A program made the position numbers and the translations under genes. The notes beneath the pieces are model-generated. The model searched no databases. It had not been told where the DNA came from and was given only the letters and a program-made list of their open reading frames with translations. This document shows, one piece after another, positions 35,095 through 44,315 of a DNA stretch of 64,000 nucleotides. Position 1 is the first letter of the stretch. Every line of letters begins with the position of its first letter. Source of the DNA: Novosphingobium sp. B1 (lineage in GTDB: Bacteria > Pseudomonadota > Alphaproteobacteria > Sphingomonadales > Sphingomonadaceae); assembly GCF_900176395.1 (NCBI RefSeq), contig NZ_FWXL01000004.1, positions 1-64,000 of the forward strand, in the 5' to 3' direction.

Positions 35095-36359
35095 ACGAAA
35101 CCGCGCCCGCCGATGAGGGCAAGCGCTCGCTCGCCGAAGTGCTCGGGCCGGGCCTGATCACCGGCGCGGCCGACGACGATCCCGGCGGCATCGGCACCTA
35201 CAGCCAGGTTGGCGCGCAGTTCGGGTATTCGCTGGCGTGGTCAATGATCCTTGCCCTGCCGCTGCTGGTCTCCATCCAGGCGATCTGCGCACGCATCGGG
35301 GCAACCACGGGGCGCGGCATCGCCCACAACCTGCGCCGCCATTATCACCCTGCGCTGCTGCGCACGATGGTCGCGCTGCTGCTGGTGGCCAACGTCGTCA
35401 ACCTTGGCGCTGACCTTGGCGCAATGGGCGCGGTGCTGGCGCTGCTCGTGCCGGGGCCGGAGCACTTCTTCATCCTCGGCTTCGGCCTGCTCAGCATCAT
35501 GGCGGAAGTCTTCGTCAGCTACGAGCGCTACGCCCGCATCCTCAAATGGACCACGCTTTCGCTGTTTTCCTACATCGCGGTGGTTCTGGTCGCCGATGTG
35601 GACTGGCACGCTGCCTTGCGTGGCCTCACCGTGCCGAGCTTCGCGCTGGACCGCGATCACACGATGGCGCTTGTGGCGATCTTCGGCACCACGATCAGCC
35701 CCTACCTGTTCTTCTGGCAGGCCGGACAGGAAGTGGAAGAGCGTCATCGCCGCCACGCCAAGCCGCTGTGCATCACCCCGCGTCAGGCTGGCCCCGAATT
35801 GCGCCGCATCCGCAACGACACGCTGACCGGCATGGCCTTTTCGAACATCACCGCGCTGTCGATCGTGATGGCGACGGCGGCGACGCTTCACGCCAGCGGG
35901 ATCACGCAGATCCAGTCAGCCCAGCAGGCGGCGAGCGCGCTGCGGCCGATTGCCGGGGAGTTCGCCTTTGCGCTCTTCGCGCTGGGAATCATCGGCACGG
36001 GGCTGCTGGCGGTGCCTGTGCTTGCCGGCTCGGCGGCCTACGCCGTGAGCGAAACCTTCCGCTGGACCGAAGGGCTGGACCGTGCCCCGCGCGAAGCCAA
36101 GGCGTTCTATGCAGCCATCGCGCTGGCAACGCTGGGCGGCGTCGCGTTGAACCTGATCGACATCGATCCGATGAAGGCGCTCTACTGGTCCGCCGTCGTC
36201 AACGGGTTGCTTGCACCGCCGTTGATGGTGGTGACGATGATGATCGCCCGCAACCCGCGAGTGATGGGCCGCCTCGCCATCTCGCGGCGCCTTGCCATCG
36301 GCGGCTGGCTCTCGACCGCGGCGATGTCTCCGGTGGCGCTGCTCTTCCTGTTCGGCTGA
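35091..36359 (+). CDS. Nramp-related divalent metal transporter
   Basis: 422 residues with about 11 membrane segments. The TM1 substrate motif, DPGN in standard Nramps, is DDDPGGIGTYS here (D30-G33); the TM6 counterpart of MPH reads ISPYLFFWQ (202-210), so the metal-coordinating Met is Ser and the His is Tyr. The rest (ISPYLFFWQAGQEVEE, IGTGLLAVPVLAGSAAYAVSE) fits the family. Altered sites of this kind occur in Nramp-related proteins with other metal preferences. Starts 4 nt inside plsC. Confidence 0.85.
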   Translation: MNETAPADEGKRSLAEVLGPGLITGAADDDPGGIGTYSQVGAQFGYSLAWSMILALPLLVSIQAICARIGATTGRGIAHNLRRHYHPALLRTMVALLLVANVVNLGADLGAMGAVLALLVPGPEHFFILGFGLLSIMAEVFVSYERYARILKWTTLSLFSYIAVVLVADVDWHAALRGLTVPSFALDRDHTMALVAIFGTTISPYLFFWQAGQEVEERHRRHAKPLCITPRQAGPELRRIRNDTLTGMAFSNITALSIVMATAATLHASGITQIQSAQQAASALRPIAGEFAFALFALGIIGTGLLAVPVLAGSAAYAVSETFRWTEGLDRAPREAKAFYAAIALATLGGVALNLIDIDPMKALYWSAVVNGLLAPPLMVVTMMIARNPRVMGRLAISRRLAIGGWLSTAAMSPVALLFLFG

Positions 36360-36362
36360 GCG

Positions 36363-37304
36363 TCAGCCCTTGCCGTTGTGGTCGGCACGGCCGAAATCGG
36401 GCCGTGCATCGTCCTGGCCCATCTCGATGATCCCGCGGCGGATCGCGCGGGTGCGGGTGAAGTGGTCGAACAGCACGTCGCCATCGCCCTTGCGGATCGC
36501 CTTCTGCAATTCCGTCAGGTCTTCGGTGAAGCGCTGGAGCATTTCCAGAACCGCATCCTTGTTCGAAAGGAACACGTCGCGCCACATCGTCGGGTCCGAG
36601 GCGGCGATGCGGGTGAAGTCGCGGAAGCCGCCTGCGGAATACTTGATGACTTCGCTCTGCGTCACCTGTTCGAGGTCCGATGCCGTGCCGACGATGGTGT
36701 AGGCGATGAGGTGCGGCAGGTGGCTGGTAACCGCCAGCACCTTGTCATGGTGCGCAGCGTCCATCATTTCGACCCGCGCGCCAAGCGCTTCCCAGAAAGC
36801 GACGAGGCGGGCGCATAGCGCTGGGTCGGCGTCAACCGGCGGGGTGACGATACACCAGCGGTTGCGAAACAGCGTGGCAAAGCCCGCATCCGGTCCGCTC
36901 CGCTCGGTGCCCGCGACCGGGTGCGACGGGATCACGTGATAGCCCGGTAGCGCTTCTGCCAGCGCAGCCGCAACGGTCTCCTTGGACGAGCCGACGTCGC
37001 TGACCAGAGCATCGGGCGAGAGCCCCGGCGCCAGTGCCCGCGCCGCAGCGCCCATCGCGCCGACAGGCACGCAGAACATCACGAGATCGGAGCCTTGTGC
37101 TGCCACTTCGGCACTGTCGGCGATGCGATGGGCTAGGCCCAGGGTTGCCGCCTGTGCGCGCACGCCGGCATCGGCATCCCAGCCGACCACGGTCGTGCCG
37201 GGGAGATAGGCCTGCACCGCGTGGCCGATCGATCCGCCGAGCAGGCCGAGGCCGACGATGGTGACCTGCCGAAATGGCGCCTCGCTCACTTCGCGGTCTC
37301 GCAC
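36363..37304 (-). CDS. tyrA: Prephenate/arogenate dehydrogenase
   Basis: Oxidative decarboxylation step of tyrosine synthesis. N-terminal Rossmann motif [13 protein letters not shown], then [24 protein letters not shown] (substrate-binding His and arginine region), and [12 protein letters not shown], all standard for TyrA. 313 residues, no chorismate-mutase fusion. The start overlaps the end of hisC by 19 nt, so the two are cotranscribed; the pairing is common in alphaproteobacteria, where HisC-type transaminases can also serve aromatic amino acids. Confidence 0.92.
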   Translation of the reverse strand: MRDREVSEAPFRQVTIVGLGLLGGSIGHAVQAYLPGTTVVGWDADAGVRAQAATLGLAHRIADSAEVAAQGSDLVMFCVPVGAMGAAARALAPGLSPDALVSDVGSSKETVAAALAEALPGYHVIPSHPVAGTERSGPDAGFATLFRNRWCIVTPPVDADPALCARLVAFWEALGARVEMMDAAHHDKVLAVTSHLPHLIAYTIVGTASDLEQVTQSEVIKYSAGGFRDFTRIAASDPTMWRDVFLSNKDAVLEMLQRFTEDLTELQKAIRKGDGDVLFDHFTRTRAIRRGIIEMGQDDARPDFGRADHNGKG

Positions 37305-38401
37305 ATGGTGCGGATCGCAGCGGCGATCTCGTCCATCTGCTGCGCGGTGCCGATGGTGATGCGCAGGGCCTGCGGCAAGCCCTGCCCCGGCAGCCAGCGC
37401 GTGATGTAGCCGTGGTCCATCAGGCCAAGGTAGACGTCCTCGGCGCTGACCTTGCCTTCGAACAGGATCAGCACGAAGTTCGCCTTGCTCGGCAGCGGGC
37501 GGACGCCGTGGTTGCCCAGCGCCTCGAGCTTTTCGACGAAGCGGGCGCGCTCGGCCGCGTTGTGCTCGCGCGAGGCGACGACGAAGGCCTGGTCGTTCAT
37601 CGCCGCAACGCCTGCGGCCTGTGCCGTGTTCGAGACATTGAACGGCCCGCGAATGCGGTTCAGCATGTCGACGATGTCGGCGTGGCCGGTGCCCCAGCCG
37701 ATGCGCTCGCCGGCAAGGCCATAGATCTTCGAGAAGGTATGGGTGACGAGCACGTTCTGCGTCTTTTCGGCAAGCGCAAGAGCACCATCGTCGTCAGCCG
37801 GATCGAGGTATTCGGCATAGGCGCCATCGAGCACGAGCAGGATATCGGGACGAAGCCCGGCATGCAGGCGTTCAATCTCCGCGCGCGGCAGCCAGCTTCC
37901 GGTGGGGTTGTTGGGGTTGGCGAGGAACACCACCCGCGTCCGTTCGGTAACGCAGGCCAGCAGCGCATCGACATCGGTGCCGTAATCGGCATCGGGCGCC
38001 ACCACCGGCACCGCCCCGCAGCGCCGCGCCGCGATGTCATAGACAGAAAAGCCGTAGCGCACGTAGAGAACCTCGTCGCCCGGCCCGGCATAGGCCTGTG
38101 CCGCAAGGTTGAGCAGCTCGTCCGAGCCTGTACCCATGACGATCAGCGCAGGGTCAATGCCGTGCACTTGGCCGATGGCAGCGCGCAGGTCCTTGCTGTC
38201 GGGATCGGGATAGTTGGCGGGATGGGCCGCGATGCCCCGCGCTTCAAGCGCTGCGGCGCTGGCGCCGAGCGGGTTCTCGTTCGCCGACAGTTTGGTCAGC
38301 TTCTGCCCGTCCTTCCCGGTCGACTTTCCGGGGACATAGGCATGGATGCCCAGAATCCAGTCTTTGGGCCGAGGAGCGGGCGGAGTCGGTGCGTTTGGCA
38401 T
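37286..38401 (-). CDS. hisC: Histidinol-phosphate aminotransferase
   Basis: PLP aminotransferase, 371 residues from ATG 38401 (a longer frame to 38584 runs through the amtB terminator and was rejected). [11 protein letters not shown] near the N-terminus, [28 protein letters not shown] and the PLP lysine in [16 protein letters not shown]. Because it is coupled to tyrA it may act on imidazole-acetol phosphate and on aromatic keto acids alike. Confidence 0.92.
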   Translation of the reverse strand: MPNAPTPPAPRPKDWILGIHAYVPGKSTGKDGQKLTKLSANENPLGASAAALEARGIAAHPANYPDPDSKDLRAAIGQVHGIDPALIVMGTGSDELLNLAAQAYAGPGDEVLYVRYGFSVYDIAARRCGAVPVVAPDADYGTDVDALLACVTERTRVVFLANPNNPTGSWLPRAEIERLHAGLRPDILLVLDGAYAEYLDPADDDGALALAEKTQNVLVTHTFSKIYGLAGERIGWGTGHADIVDMLNRIRGPFNVSNTAQAAGVAAMNDQAFVVASREHNAAERARFVEKLEALGNHGVRPLPSKANFVLILFEGKVSAEDVYLGLMDHGYITRWLPGQGLPQALRITIGTAQQMDEIAAAIRTMCETAK

Positions 38402-38460
38402 AACGCCCCGCGCCTTAGTGTTTGCGCAAGGTCCGGGCAAGCGAACCACCCGCCGCCAAC

Positions 38461-38496
38461 AAAAAAAGGGCCGGAAGCGGGCTAGCGCTTCCGGCC
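38461..38496 (-). terminator. Intrinsic terminator after amtB
   Basis: On the minus strand an 11-bp perfect stem (GGCCGGAAGCG with CGCTTCCGGCC, 38469-38496, loop of 6) is followed by a run of seven T (38461-38467 as A). It ends the glnK-amtB transcript about 90 nt beyond amtB and just before the hisC start. Confidence 0.85.
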
Positions 38497-38587
38497 TTAG
38501 TCTGTTCGCAGGAGGAACAAGGTTTGGCGAGGTGGGAGATGAGAGGGAGAGGATCTGGCTCTCCCACCCCGCCAATTCGGTCAAAAC

Positions 38588-40006
38588 TTAGTAGTTATAG
38601 GCGCGCTCGCCGTGTTCGGAGATGTCGAGGCCTTCGCGCTCGGCTTCTTCGGTCGGACGCAGACCGAAGATCTTGTCGACGATGAAGAAGATGATCGCGG
38701 AACCGACACCTGAGAAGACCAGCGTGAAGAGCACGGCCTTGATCTGGACCCACACCTGGTGCGCCATATCGTAGCTGGCAGCGTCGAAGCCGGCCGGGAA
38801 CACGGTGTAGTCGAACACGCCCTGGCCGCCGAGCGACGGAGCCGCCATGATGCCGGTGGCAATTGCGCCGACGATGCCGCCGATGCAGTGCACGCCGAAC
38901 ACGTCGAGGGTGTCGTCGTACTTGAGCTTGTTCTTGATCGTGCTGACGAAGAGGTAGCAGATCGGCGAGACGACGAGACCAAGGACGATCGAGGTCATCG
39001 GCGCGCCGTAGCCCGAAGCCGGGGTAACCGCGACGAGGCCGGCGACAGCACCCGTGGCAGCGCCCAGCATCGAGGGCTTGCCGTGATGGAACTGCTCGAC
39101 CAGCGACCAGGAGACGGCGGCGGCAGCGGTGGCGACGAAGGTGTTGATGAAGGCAACCGCGGCAACGCCGTTGGCTTCAAGGTTGGAGCCGGCATTGAAG
39201 CCGAACCAGCCCACCCACAGCAGCGAGGCGCCGATCATGGTCATGGTCAGCGAGTGCGGCGGGGTGGCTTCCTTGCCGAAGCCGACGCGCTTGCCGATCA
39301 TGAGGCAGCCAACGAGACCCGCGATACCGGCGTTGATGTGCACGACGGTGCCGCCGGCGAAGTCCAGCGCGCCCCAGCCCCACAGCATGCCGTAGTCGTT
39401 CGGAGCATCGACCAGGAAGTCCGGGCCAGCCCAGTACCAGACCATGTGCGCCATCGGGAAGTAGATGCAGGTCAGCCACAGGACGGTGAAGACCATCAGC
39501 GGCGTGAACTTCACGCGTTCCGCAAAGGCACCGACGATCAGCGCCGGGGTGATGCAGGCGAAGGTCATCTGGAAGATGACGAACGCGAATTCGGGGATGT
39601 AGACGTTGTTCGAGAACGTCGCGGCGTAGGTCGAGGCACTGACGCCCATCAGCATGACCTTCGAGAAGCCGCCGACGAATTCGTTGCCGCTGGTAAAAGC
39701 CATCGAATAGCCCCAGCAGCACCAGACCAGCGCTGCGACCGAAACGATCATGAAGACCTGCATCAGCACCGAGAGCATGTTCTTGGTGCGGACGAGGCCG
39801 CCGTAGAAAAGAGCGAGAGCAGGAACGCTCATCAGCAGAACAAGAGTGGCCGAGAGCAACATCCAGGTGGTGTCACCCTTGTTGACCATCGTGGCCATCT
39901 GTTCGGCGGTGGGGGCCTTGATCGGCCCATCCTGTGCGAAAGCGGCAGTGGCAGCGAAGAGCGAAGCGCCCGTTCCCACCAAGCCACCGATCATCTTGCG
40001 GATCAT
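38588..40006 (-). CDS. amtB: Ammonium transporter
   Basis: Amt/Rh channel with signal sequence: the ATG at 40006 opens a cleaved leader ending AFAQDG, then 11 membrane segments over 472 residues. FYGGLVRTKN and the AFVIFQMTFACITPALI segment, together with DFAGGTVVHINAG (pore His region) and HCIGGIVGAIATG, are Amt signatures. It lies 35 nt behind glnK, the classic glnK-amtB operon, where GlnK plugs the channel when nitrogen is ample. Confidence 0.97.
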   Translation of the reverse strand: MIRKMIGGLVGTGASLFAATAAFAQDGPIKAPTAEQMATMVNKGDTTWMLLSATLVLLMSVPALALFYGGLVRTKNMLSVLMQVFMIVSVAALVWCCWGYSMAFTSGNEFVGGFSKVMLMGVSASTYAATFSNNVYIPEFAFVIFQMTFACITPALIVGAFAERVKFTPLMVFTVLWLTCIYFPMAHMVWYWAGPDFLVDAPNDYGMLWGWGALDFAGGTVVHINAGIAGLVGCLMIGKRVGFGKEATPPHSLTMTMIGASLLWVGWFGFNAGSNLEANGVAAVAFINTFVATAAAAVSWSLVEQFHHGKPSMLGAATGAVAGLVAVTPASGYGAPMTSIVLGLVVSPICYLFVSTIKNKLKYDDTLDVFGVHCIGGIVGAIATGIMAAPSLGGQGVFDYTVFPAGFDAASYDMAHQVWVQIKAVLFTLVFSGVGSAIIFFIVDKIFGLRPTEEAEREGLDISEHGERAYNY

Positions 40007-40041
40007 GTTGGTTCCCCTAAGGTCGGAAATGGAAGGCGCGC

Positions 40042-40380
40042 TCAAAGCGCGGTATCCCCGGTTTCGCCGGTACGGATGCGCGTGGCCGATGCGAGATCGA
40101 GCACGAAGATCTTGCCGTCGCCGATCGCCTCGGTGCTGGCAGCCTGCTGGATCGTTTCCACGATCTGCGGCGCAAGGTCGTCGCTTGCGGCGACCTCGAT
40201 CTTCACCTTCGGCAGCATATTGGTCGAATATTCGGCGCCACGGTAGATTTCGGTCTGGCCCTTCTGCCGACCAAAGCCCTTCACCTCCGACACCGTCATC
40301 CCAGCGACGCCCAGCCCCGAGAGCGCTTCACGCACTTCGTCGAGCTTGAACGGCTTGATGATGGCGATGATGAATTTCAT
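40042..40380 (-). CDS. glnK: PII nitrogen-regulatory protein GlnK
   Basis: 112-residue PII signal protein that blocks AmtB and senses ATP, ADP and 2-oxoglutarate. The T-loop sequence GRQKGQTEIYRGAEYS includes the uridylylated tyrosine (YRGAEY); KIEVAASDD and GDGKIFV are also present. glnD, which would uridylylate it, lies at 53416-56172. The start follows GAGGG and is 55 nt below a sigma-54 promoter. Confidence 0.96.
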   Translation of the reverse strand: MKFIIAIIKPFKLDEVREALSGLGVAGMTVSEVKGFGRQKGQTEIYRGAEYSTNMLPKVKIEVAASDDLAPQIVETIQQAASTEAIGDGKIFVLDLASATRIRTGETGDTAL

Positions 40381-40434
40381 TCATGCCCTCTTCTGTTGCC
40401 CACTCGCCGGGCGACCTGCCGGCAGCAACAGTTA

Positions 40435-40450
40435 AGCAAGGGGTGTGCCA
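40435..40450 (-). promoter_or_regulatory. Sigma-54 (RpoN) promoter of glnK-amtB
   Basis: Minus-strand TGGCACACCCCTTGCT matches the -24/-12 consensus TGGCAC-N5-TTGCT, with GG and GC exactly 10 nt apart. Transcription would start near 40424, leaving a leader of about 44 nt to glnK. RpoN with NtrC control is the usual arrangement; a clear NtrC site was not identified upstream. Confidence 0.85.
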
Positions 40451-40576
40451 AATGCGGATTTTTACGGATTCAGGCGTTTACGGGAACTGAAATGGCCGCA
40501 CGGTGATTATTTGCGCTCGAATCTTGTGCAGTCGCAGCATTGTGCCTGTTTTTTAGGCAGCCAAGCCTGCACAGAT

Positions 40577-41290
40577 TCAGGGCAGAGCAAGGCTCGCCCA
40601 CACCGGCAGGTGATCGGACCCGATCGCAGCGAGCGGGCTGTGGTGTACGCCCAAGGCGTCCACGCCAAGACCTTCGCTGACCACGATCCGGTCCAGTTGC
40701 GCAACCGGACGGCGGGACGGAAAGCTGCGACCAGGTGCCAGCACCTTGAACGGCGCCGCAAACGCGGCAAGCGCCCCGCCCGAGGGCGACCACTCGTTGA
40801 GATCGCCCATCATCACGACATGGCCGGGTTCATCATGCGCCGAGACATGCCCGCAAACTGTCTCGACCTGCTGGCGGCGGCGCAAGCCGGACAGATCGAG
40901 ATGCATGCCGACCACGCGCACAAGTGCCTTGCCGACGCGCAAGGTCGCGCAGACCGCCCCGCGCGGTTCGATCGTCGGCAGCGGCACCGCGCAAGCCCCG
41001 ACGACTTCGATCTCGCGCCGCACCAGCAGGGCATTGCCGTGCCAGCCCATGCTCGAATTGGTCCGCGCCCGATCATAATGGCCCGGCTCGACAACCCGCC
41101 ACGGGCTGTGATCATCGAGCGTCGCGTGCGGGATCACCGCTTCGCGCAGGCCGAAGCGCCGGTCCGCTTCCTGCAGCGCGATCACGTCGGCATCGATCTC
41201 GCGCAGGATCGTCAGGATGCGATCCGGATCGCGCCGCCGATCGAGCCCGACGCCCTTGTGGATGTTGTAGCTGGCGACCTTGAGTTTCAA
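40577..41290 (-). CDS. Endonuclease/exonuclease/phosphatase-family protein
   Basis: 237-residue EEP-fold protein (Mg-dependent phosphodiesterase or phosphatase superfamily). LKVASYNIHKGVG at the N-terminus, ALQEADRRFG, VGMHLDLSGLRRRQQ, MGDLNEWSP and a C-terminal SDHLPVWASL carry the catalytic Asn, Glu, Asp, Asn and His. No signal peptide. Substrate unknown. Confidence 0.87.
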   Translation of the reverse strand: MKLKVASYNIHKGVGLDRRRDPDRILTILREIDADVIALQEADRRFGLREAVIPHATLDDHSPWRVVEPGHYDRARTNSSMGWHGNALLVRREIEVVGACAVPLPTIEPRGAVCATLRVGKALVRVVGMHLDLSGLRRRQQVETVCGHVSAHDEPGHVVMMGDLNEWSPSGGALAAFAAPFKVLAPGRSFPSRRPVAQLDRIVVSEGLGVDALGVHHSPLAAIGSDHLPVWASLALP

Positions 41291-41297
41291 ACCGGCC

Positions 41298-41855
41298 TCA
41301 GGCCCCCGCGATATAACGGTCAGTCGGCGTCACAGGCAGACCATCGATGCTGCTGGTGCGCGCCGACATCTTTGCCTCCCAGGCTTCGGGATCGGATTGC
41401 GCGTGATATTTCACCAGCGTCTGCCGCTCCTGCTCAAGGCTCATCAGCGGCACGCCCCAGCCACAGCTTGTCTGCACGCTGTCCACCGCGATGTCGAAAA
41501 TCTGGCGTGTGCCTGCCAGAACCGTGAAATGACGTGCCAGTTCCGCCCATTCCGGATTGGCAGGAAGCACCGGCTTGCCGTGCCCGTACAACCGCAGGAT
41601 CAGCGCAGGCTGCTGGAAGTTGGTCATCATGATCGTGATGCGGCCGTCCGCCGTCAGGTGGGCGTGCGTCTCGTTGCCCGATCCGGCAAGGTCGAGATAA
41701 GCGACGCGGTTCGGACCCAGCACGCGAAAGCAATCGTACCCCTTGGGCGAAAGGTTGATCCGCCCCTCCGCTGCCGCCGTGGCCACGAAGAACACTGACT
41801 GCTGCCCGATCATCGCCTCGTGTTCTGGCAGGATGCAGTCGGTGAACTTTGCCAT
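41298..41855 (-). CDS. Pyridoxamine-5'-phosphate-oxidase-family flavin-binding protein
   Basis: 185 residues of split-barrel flavin-binding type: FFVATAAAEGRINLSPKGYD and RVAYLDLAGSGNETHAHL are typical of this uncharacterised branch. It is not the true PdxH. Starts 1 nt inside the end of the upstream alpha/beta hydrolase gene. A reductase or FMN-dependent detoxifying activity is possible. Confidence 0.78.
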   Translation of the reverse strand: MAKFTDCILPEHEAMIGQQSVFFVATAAAEGRINLSPKGYDCFRVLGPNRVAYLDLAGSGNETHAHLTADGRITIMMTNFQQPALILRLYGHGKPVLPANPEWAELARHFTVLAGTRQIFDIAVDSVQTSCGWGVPLMSLEQERQTLVKYHAQSDPEAWEAKMSARTSSIDGLPVTPTDRYIAGA

Positions 41856-42727
41856 CAGAGAAAGTCCTTGAGCGTAGCGATGAACTTGTCGAACTGGTCA
41901 TGGTGCAGCCAGTGCCCGGCGTTCTCGAACTCGATCACCTCGGCATTGCGGAATGGCGCAATCATGCCGTTCTCGATAGGATTTCCAGCCCAGGAATCCG
42001 CCCCATTCAGCAGCAGGGTCGGGCAGGTGATCGCGCTCCACAGCTCGTTGCGCTGCTCCGCCGTGATATCATAGGGCGCGCCGTCGACGTTCAGGTGCGG
42101 GTCGAACTTCCAGCTGAAGGTTCCGTCCTCGTTCCGGTTGATGCCATGGCGGGTCAGGTGCCGTGCCTGCTCGTCGGTCAAGTAGGGGTTCTCGCCCTTC
42201 ATGCGCGCGTAGGCATCTTCAAGCGTCGGGTACCGGCGCGGCAGGCGGCCGGCTGCCTTGCGCTTCTCGCCGATGAACTCGCGCACGCGGCGGGCGAACG
42301 GCACGTTCTTCATCATCGCCTCGCGCTCCGGCGTGGGGAACAGTCCCTCGATCGCCACGATCTTGCGCACGTTCTCCGGGAACAGGCCGGCATAGCGCAG
42401 GCTGGTGTTGGCGCCCCACGAATGGGAGACGATCGTCACCGGCGCCAGATCGAGCTGGTGGATCAGCTGCGCCACATCATAGACGAGGTCCATCGTCCGG
42501 TAGTTGCCGTCCTCGGTCCACTGGCTGTCGCCATGGCCGCGGTGATCCATGGCGATGATGTGCCAGTCCTCACGCAGCGCCTCGGCGGTCCAGTCCCACG
42601 AGCGGCAGTGGTCACGCCCGCCATGGACCAGCAGCAGCGGCGGCTTGTCCGTATTGCCCCAATCCACATAGTGGAGGCGCAGGCGCTGCGAGATGAAGGT
42701 GTTCGAACTGGGACCGAGTAATTGCAT
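41855..42727 (-). CDS. Alpha/beta-fold hydrolase
   Basis: About 290 residues. Oxyanion region LLLVHGGRDHCRSWD, MDHRGHGDSQ, the nucleophile elbow SHSWGANTS, and a C-terminal FENAGHWLHHDQ with the catalytic histidine. The spacing fits epoxide hydrolase or dehalogenase relatives, but the substrate cannot be assigned. ATG 42727 is chosen over a TTG at 42763. Lies 57 nt after prfC on the same strand. Confidence 0.83.
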   Translation of the reverse strand: MQLLGPSSNTFISQRLRLHYVDWGNTDKPPLLLVHGGRDHCRSWDWTAEALREDWHIIAMDHRGHGDSQWTEDGNYRTMDLVYDVAQLIHQLDLAPVTIVSHSWGANTSLRYAGLFPENVRKIVAIEGLFPTPEREAMMKNVPFARRVREFIGEKRKAAGRLPRRYPTLEDAYARMKGENPYLTDEQARHLTRHGINRNEDGTFSWKFDPHLNVDGAPYDITAEQRNELWSAITCPTLLLNGADSWAGNPIENGMIAPFRNAEVIEFENAGHWLHHDQFDKFIATLKDFL

Positions 42728-42784
42728 GAACGGGTAACTGCGCCGGATGGGGCGCGGTTTCAACCCCGGATGCCGGTCTGGTCG

Positions 42785-44305
42785 CTACCTTTCCTTGGTG
42801 GCCGAGAAGGTCAGGTCAGGATTGCGTTCCTGCTGATAGCCCACGTCCCACGACGAACGCGCCATGAACACGGGGTCGCCGTCGCGATCCTTGGCGAGGT
42901 TCGATGAGTTGAAATCGGCAAAGTTCTTCAACGCTGCATCGCTTCCCTTGATCCAGCGCGCCGTATCGAAAGGCGATGGTTCGAGCACCGCCTCGACCTT
43001 GTATTCCGCCTCGAGCCGCGAGACCAGCACATCGAGCTGAAGCTGGCCGACCACACCCACGATCCACTGGCTGCCGATCTCCGGGTAGAACACCTGGATC
43101 ACGCCCTCTTCCGAAAGATCGTCGAGCGCCTTGCGCAATTGCTTGGTCTTGGTCGGGTCCTTGAGCACCACGCGGCGCAGGATTTCCGGTGCGAAGTTGG
43201 GCAGGCCGGTAAAGCGCAGGTCGTTCTTTTCGGAGAGCGTGTCGCCGACGCGCAGGGTGCCGTGGTTGGGGATGCCAATGATGTCGCCGGCTTCGGCCGT
43301 GTCGGCAATCTCGCGGTCCTGGGCAAAGAACAGGATCGGCGAATGCACCGCAATCGGCTTGCCCAGGCCCGAAGGCGTCAGCTTCATGCCGCGCTTGAAG
43401 GTGCCCGAGACCATGCGCATGAATGCGATGCGGTCACGGTGCTGCGGGTCCATGTTGGCCTGCACCTTGAAGATGAAACCGGTCACGTCCGCGCGCTCGG
43501 GATCGACAGTGCCGACGCTTGATGATTGCGGGCGCGGCGGCGGGGCAAATTTCGCGATGGCTTCGATCAGGTCGATCACGCCGAAGTTCTTGAGCGCCGA
43601 TCCGAAATAGACCGGGGTCAGGTCGCCGTTGCGATAGGCCTCCATATCGAATTCGGGATAGCCAGCACGGGCCAGCTCGATTTCTTCGGCAATGTCTTCG
43701 GGAATATCGACTGCGGGCTCGACCTTGCCGAGGAACTCGCGACTGTCGCCTTCGGGCCGGGCAATCGTCTCGTCGGCAAAGCTCATCACGCCCTGGAACA
43801 GGCCGCCCATGCCAATCGGCCAGGACATCGGCACGACGTCCAGTGCCAGCGCATCGGCCACTTCGTCCAAGGTCTCGAACACCGAGCGCCCCTCACGGTC
43901 CACCTTGTTGACGAAGGTGATGATCGGGACCGAGCGCATGCGACAAACCTCGAACAGCTTGCGCGTCTGCGGTTCGATGCCCTTGGCCGCGTCGATCACC
44001 ATGATCGCCGAATCGACTGCGGTCAGCGTGCGATAGGTGTCTTCGGAAAAGTCCTCGTGGCCCGGCGTGTCGAGCAGGTTGAACACCACGCCGTCCTTCT
44101 GGAACGTCATCACCGACGACGTCACCGAAATCCCGCGCTGCTGCTCGATCTTCATCCAGTCCGACCGCGCCCGCCGCGCCGCCCCGCGCGCCTTGACCTC
44201 GCCGGCAAGATGGATCGCGCCGCCCTGAAGCAGCAGCTTCTCGGTCAGCGTGGTCTTGCCCGCGTCAGGGTGCGAAATGATGGCGAAGGTACGGCGATTG
44301 GACAT
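42785..44305 (-). CDS. prfC: Peptide chain release factor 3
   Basis: Translational GTPase that removes RF1/RF2 from ribosomes. G1 SHPDAGKTTLTEKLL, G2 with RGISVTSSV, G3 DTPGHEDFSEDT, G4 FVNKVDRE. The QQRGISVTSSVM string and 506-residue length distinguish RF3 from EF-G. Domain 2 and 3 follow. Sits between the aldose epimerase (10-nt gap) and a hydrolase. Confidence 0.95.
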   Translation of the reverse strand: MSNRRTFAIISHPDAGKTTLTEKLLLQGGAIHLAGEVKARGAARRARSDWMKIEQQRGISVTSSVMTFQKDGVVFNLLDTPGHEDFSEDTYRTLTAVDSAIMVIDAAKGIEPQTRKLFEVCRMRSVPIITFVNKVDREGRSVFETLDEVADALALDVVPMSWPIGMGGLFQGVMSFADETIARPEGDSREFLGKVEPAVDIPEDIAEEIELARAGYPEFDMEAYRNGDLTPVYFGSALKNFGVIDLIEAIAKFAPPPRPQSSSVGTVDPERADVTGFIFKVQANMDPQHRDRIAFMRMVSGTFKRGMKLTPSGLGKPIAVHSPILFFAQDREIADTAEAGDIIGIPNHGTLRVGDTLSEKNDLRFTGLPNFAPEILRRVVLKDPTKTKQLRKALDDLSEEGVIQVFYPEIGSQWIVGVVGQLQLDVLVSRLEAEYKVEAVLEPSPFDTARWIKGSDAALKNFADFNSSNLAKDRDGDPVFMARSSWDVGYQQERNPDLTFSATKER

Positions 44306-44315
44306 GGGTGCGCGG

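Noticed and set aside
40451-40576. NtrC binding sites above the sigma-54 promoter
   Set aside because: TGCGC and GTGCA half-sites occur but the spacing (19 instead of 17) does not match the consensus.
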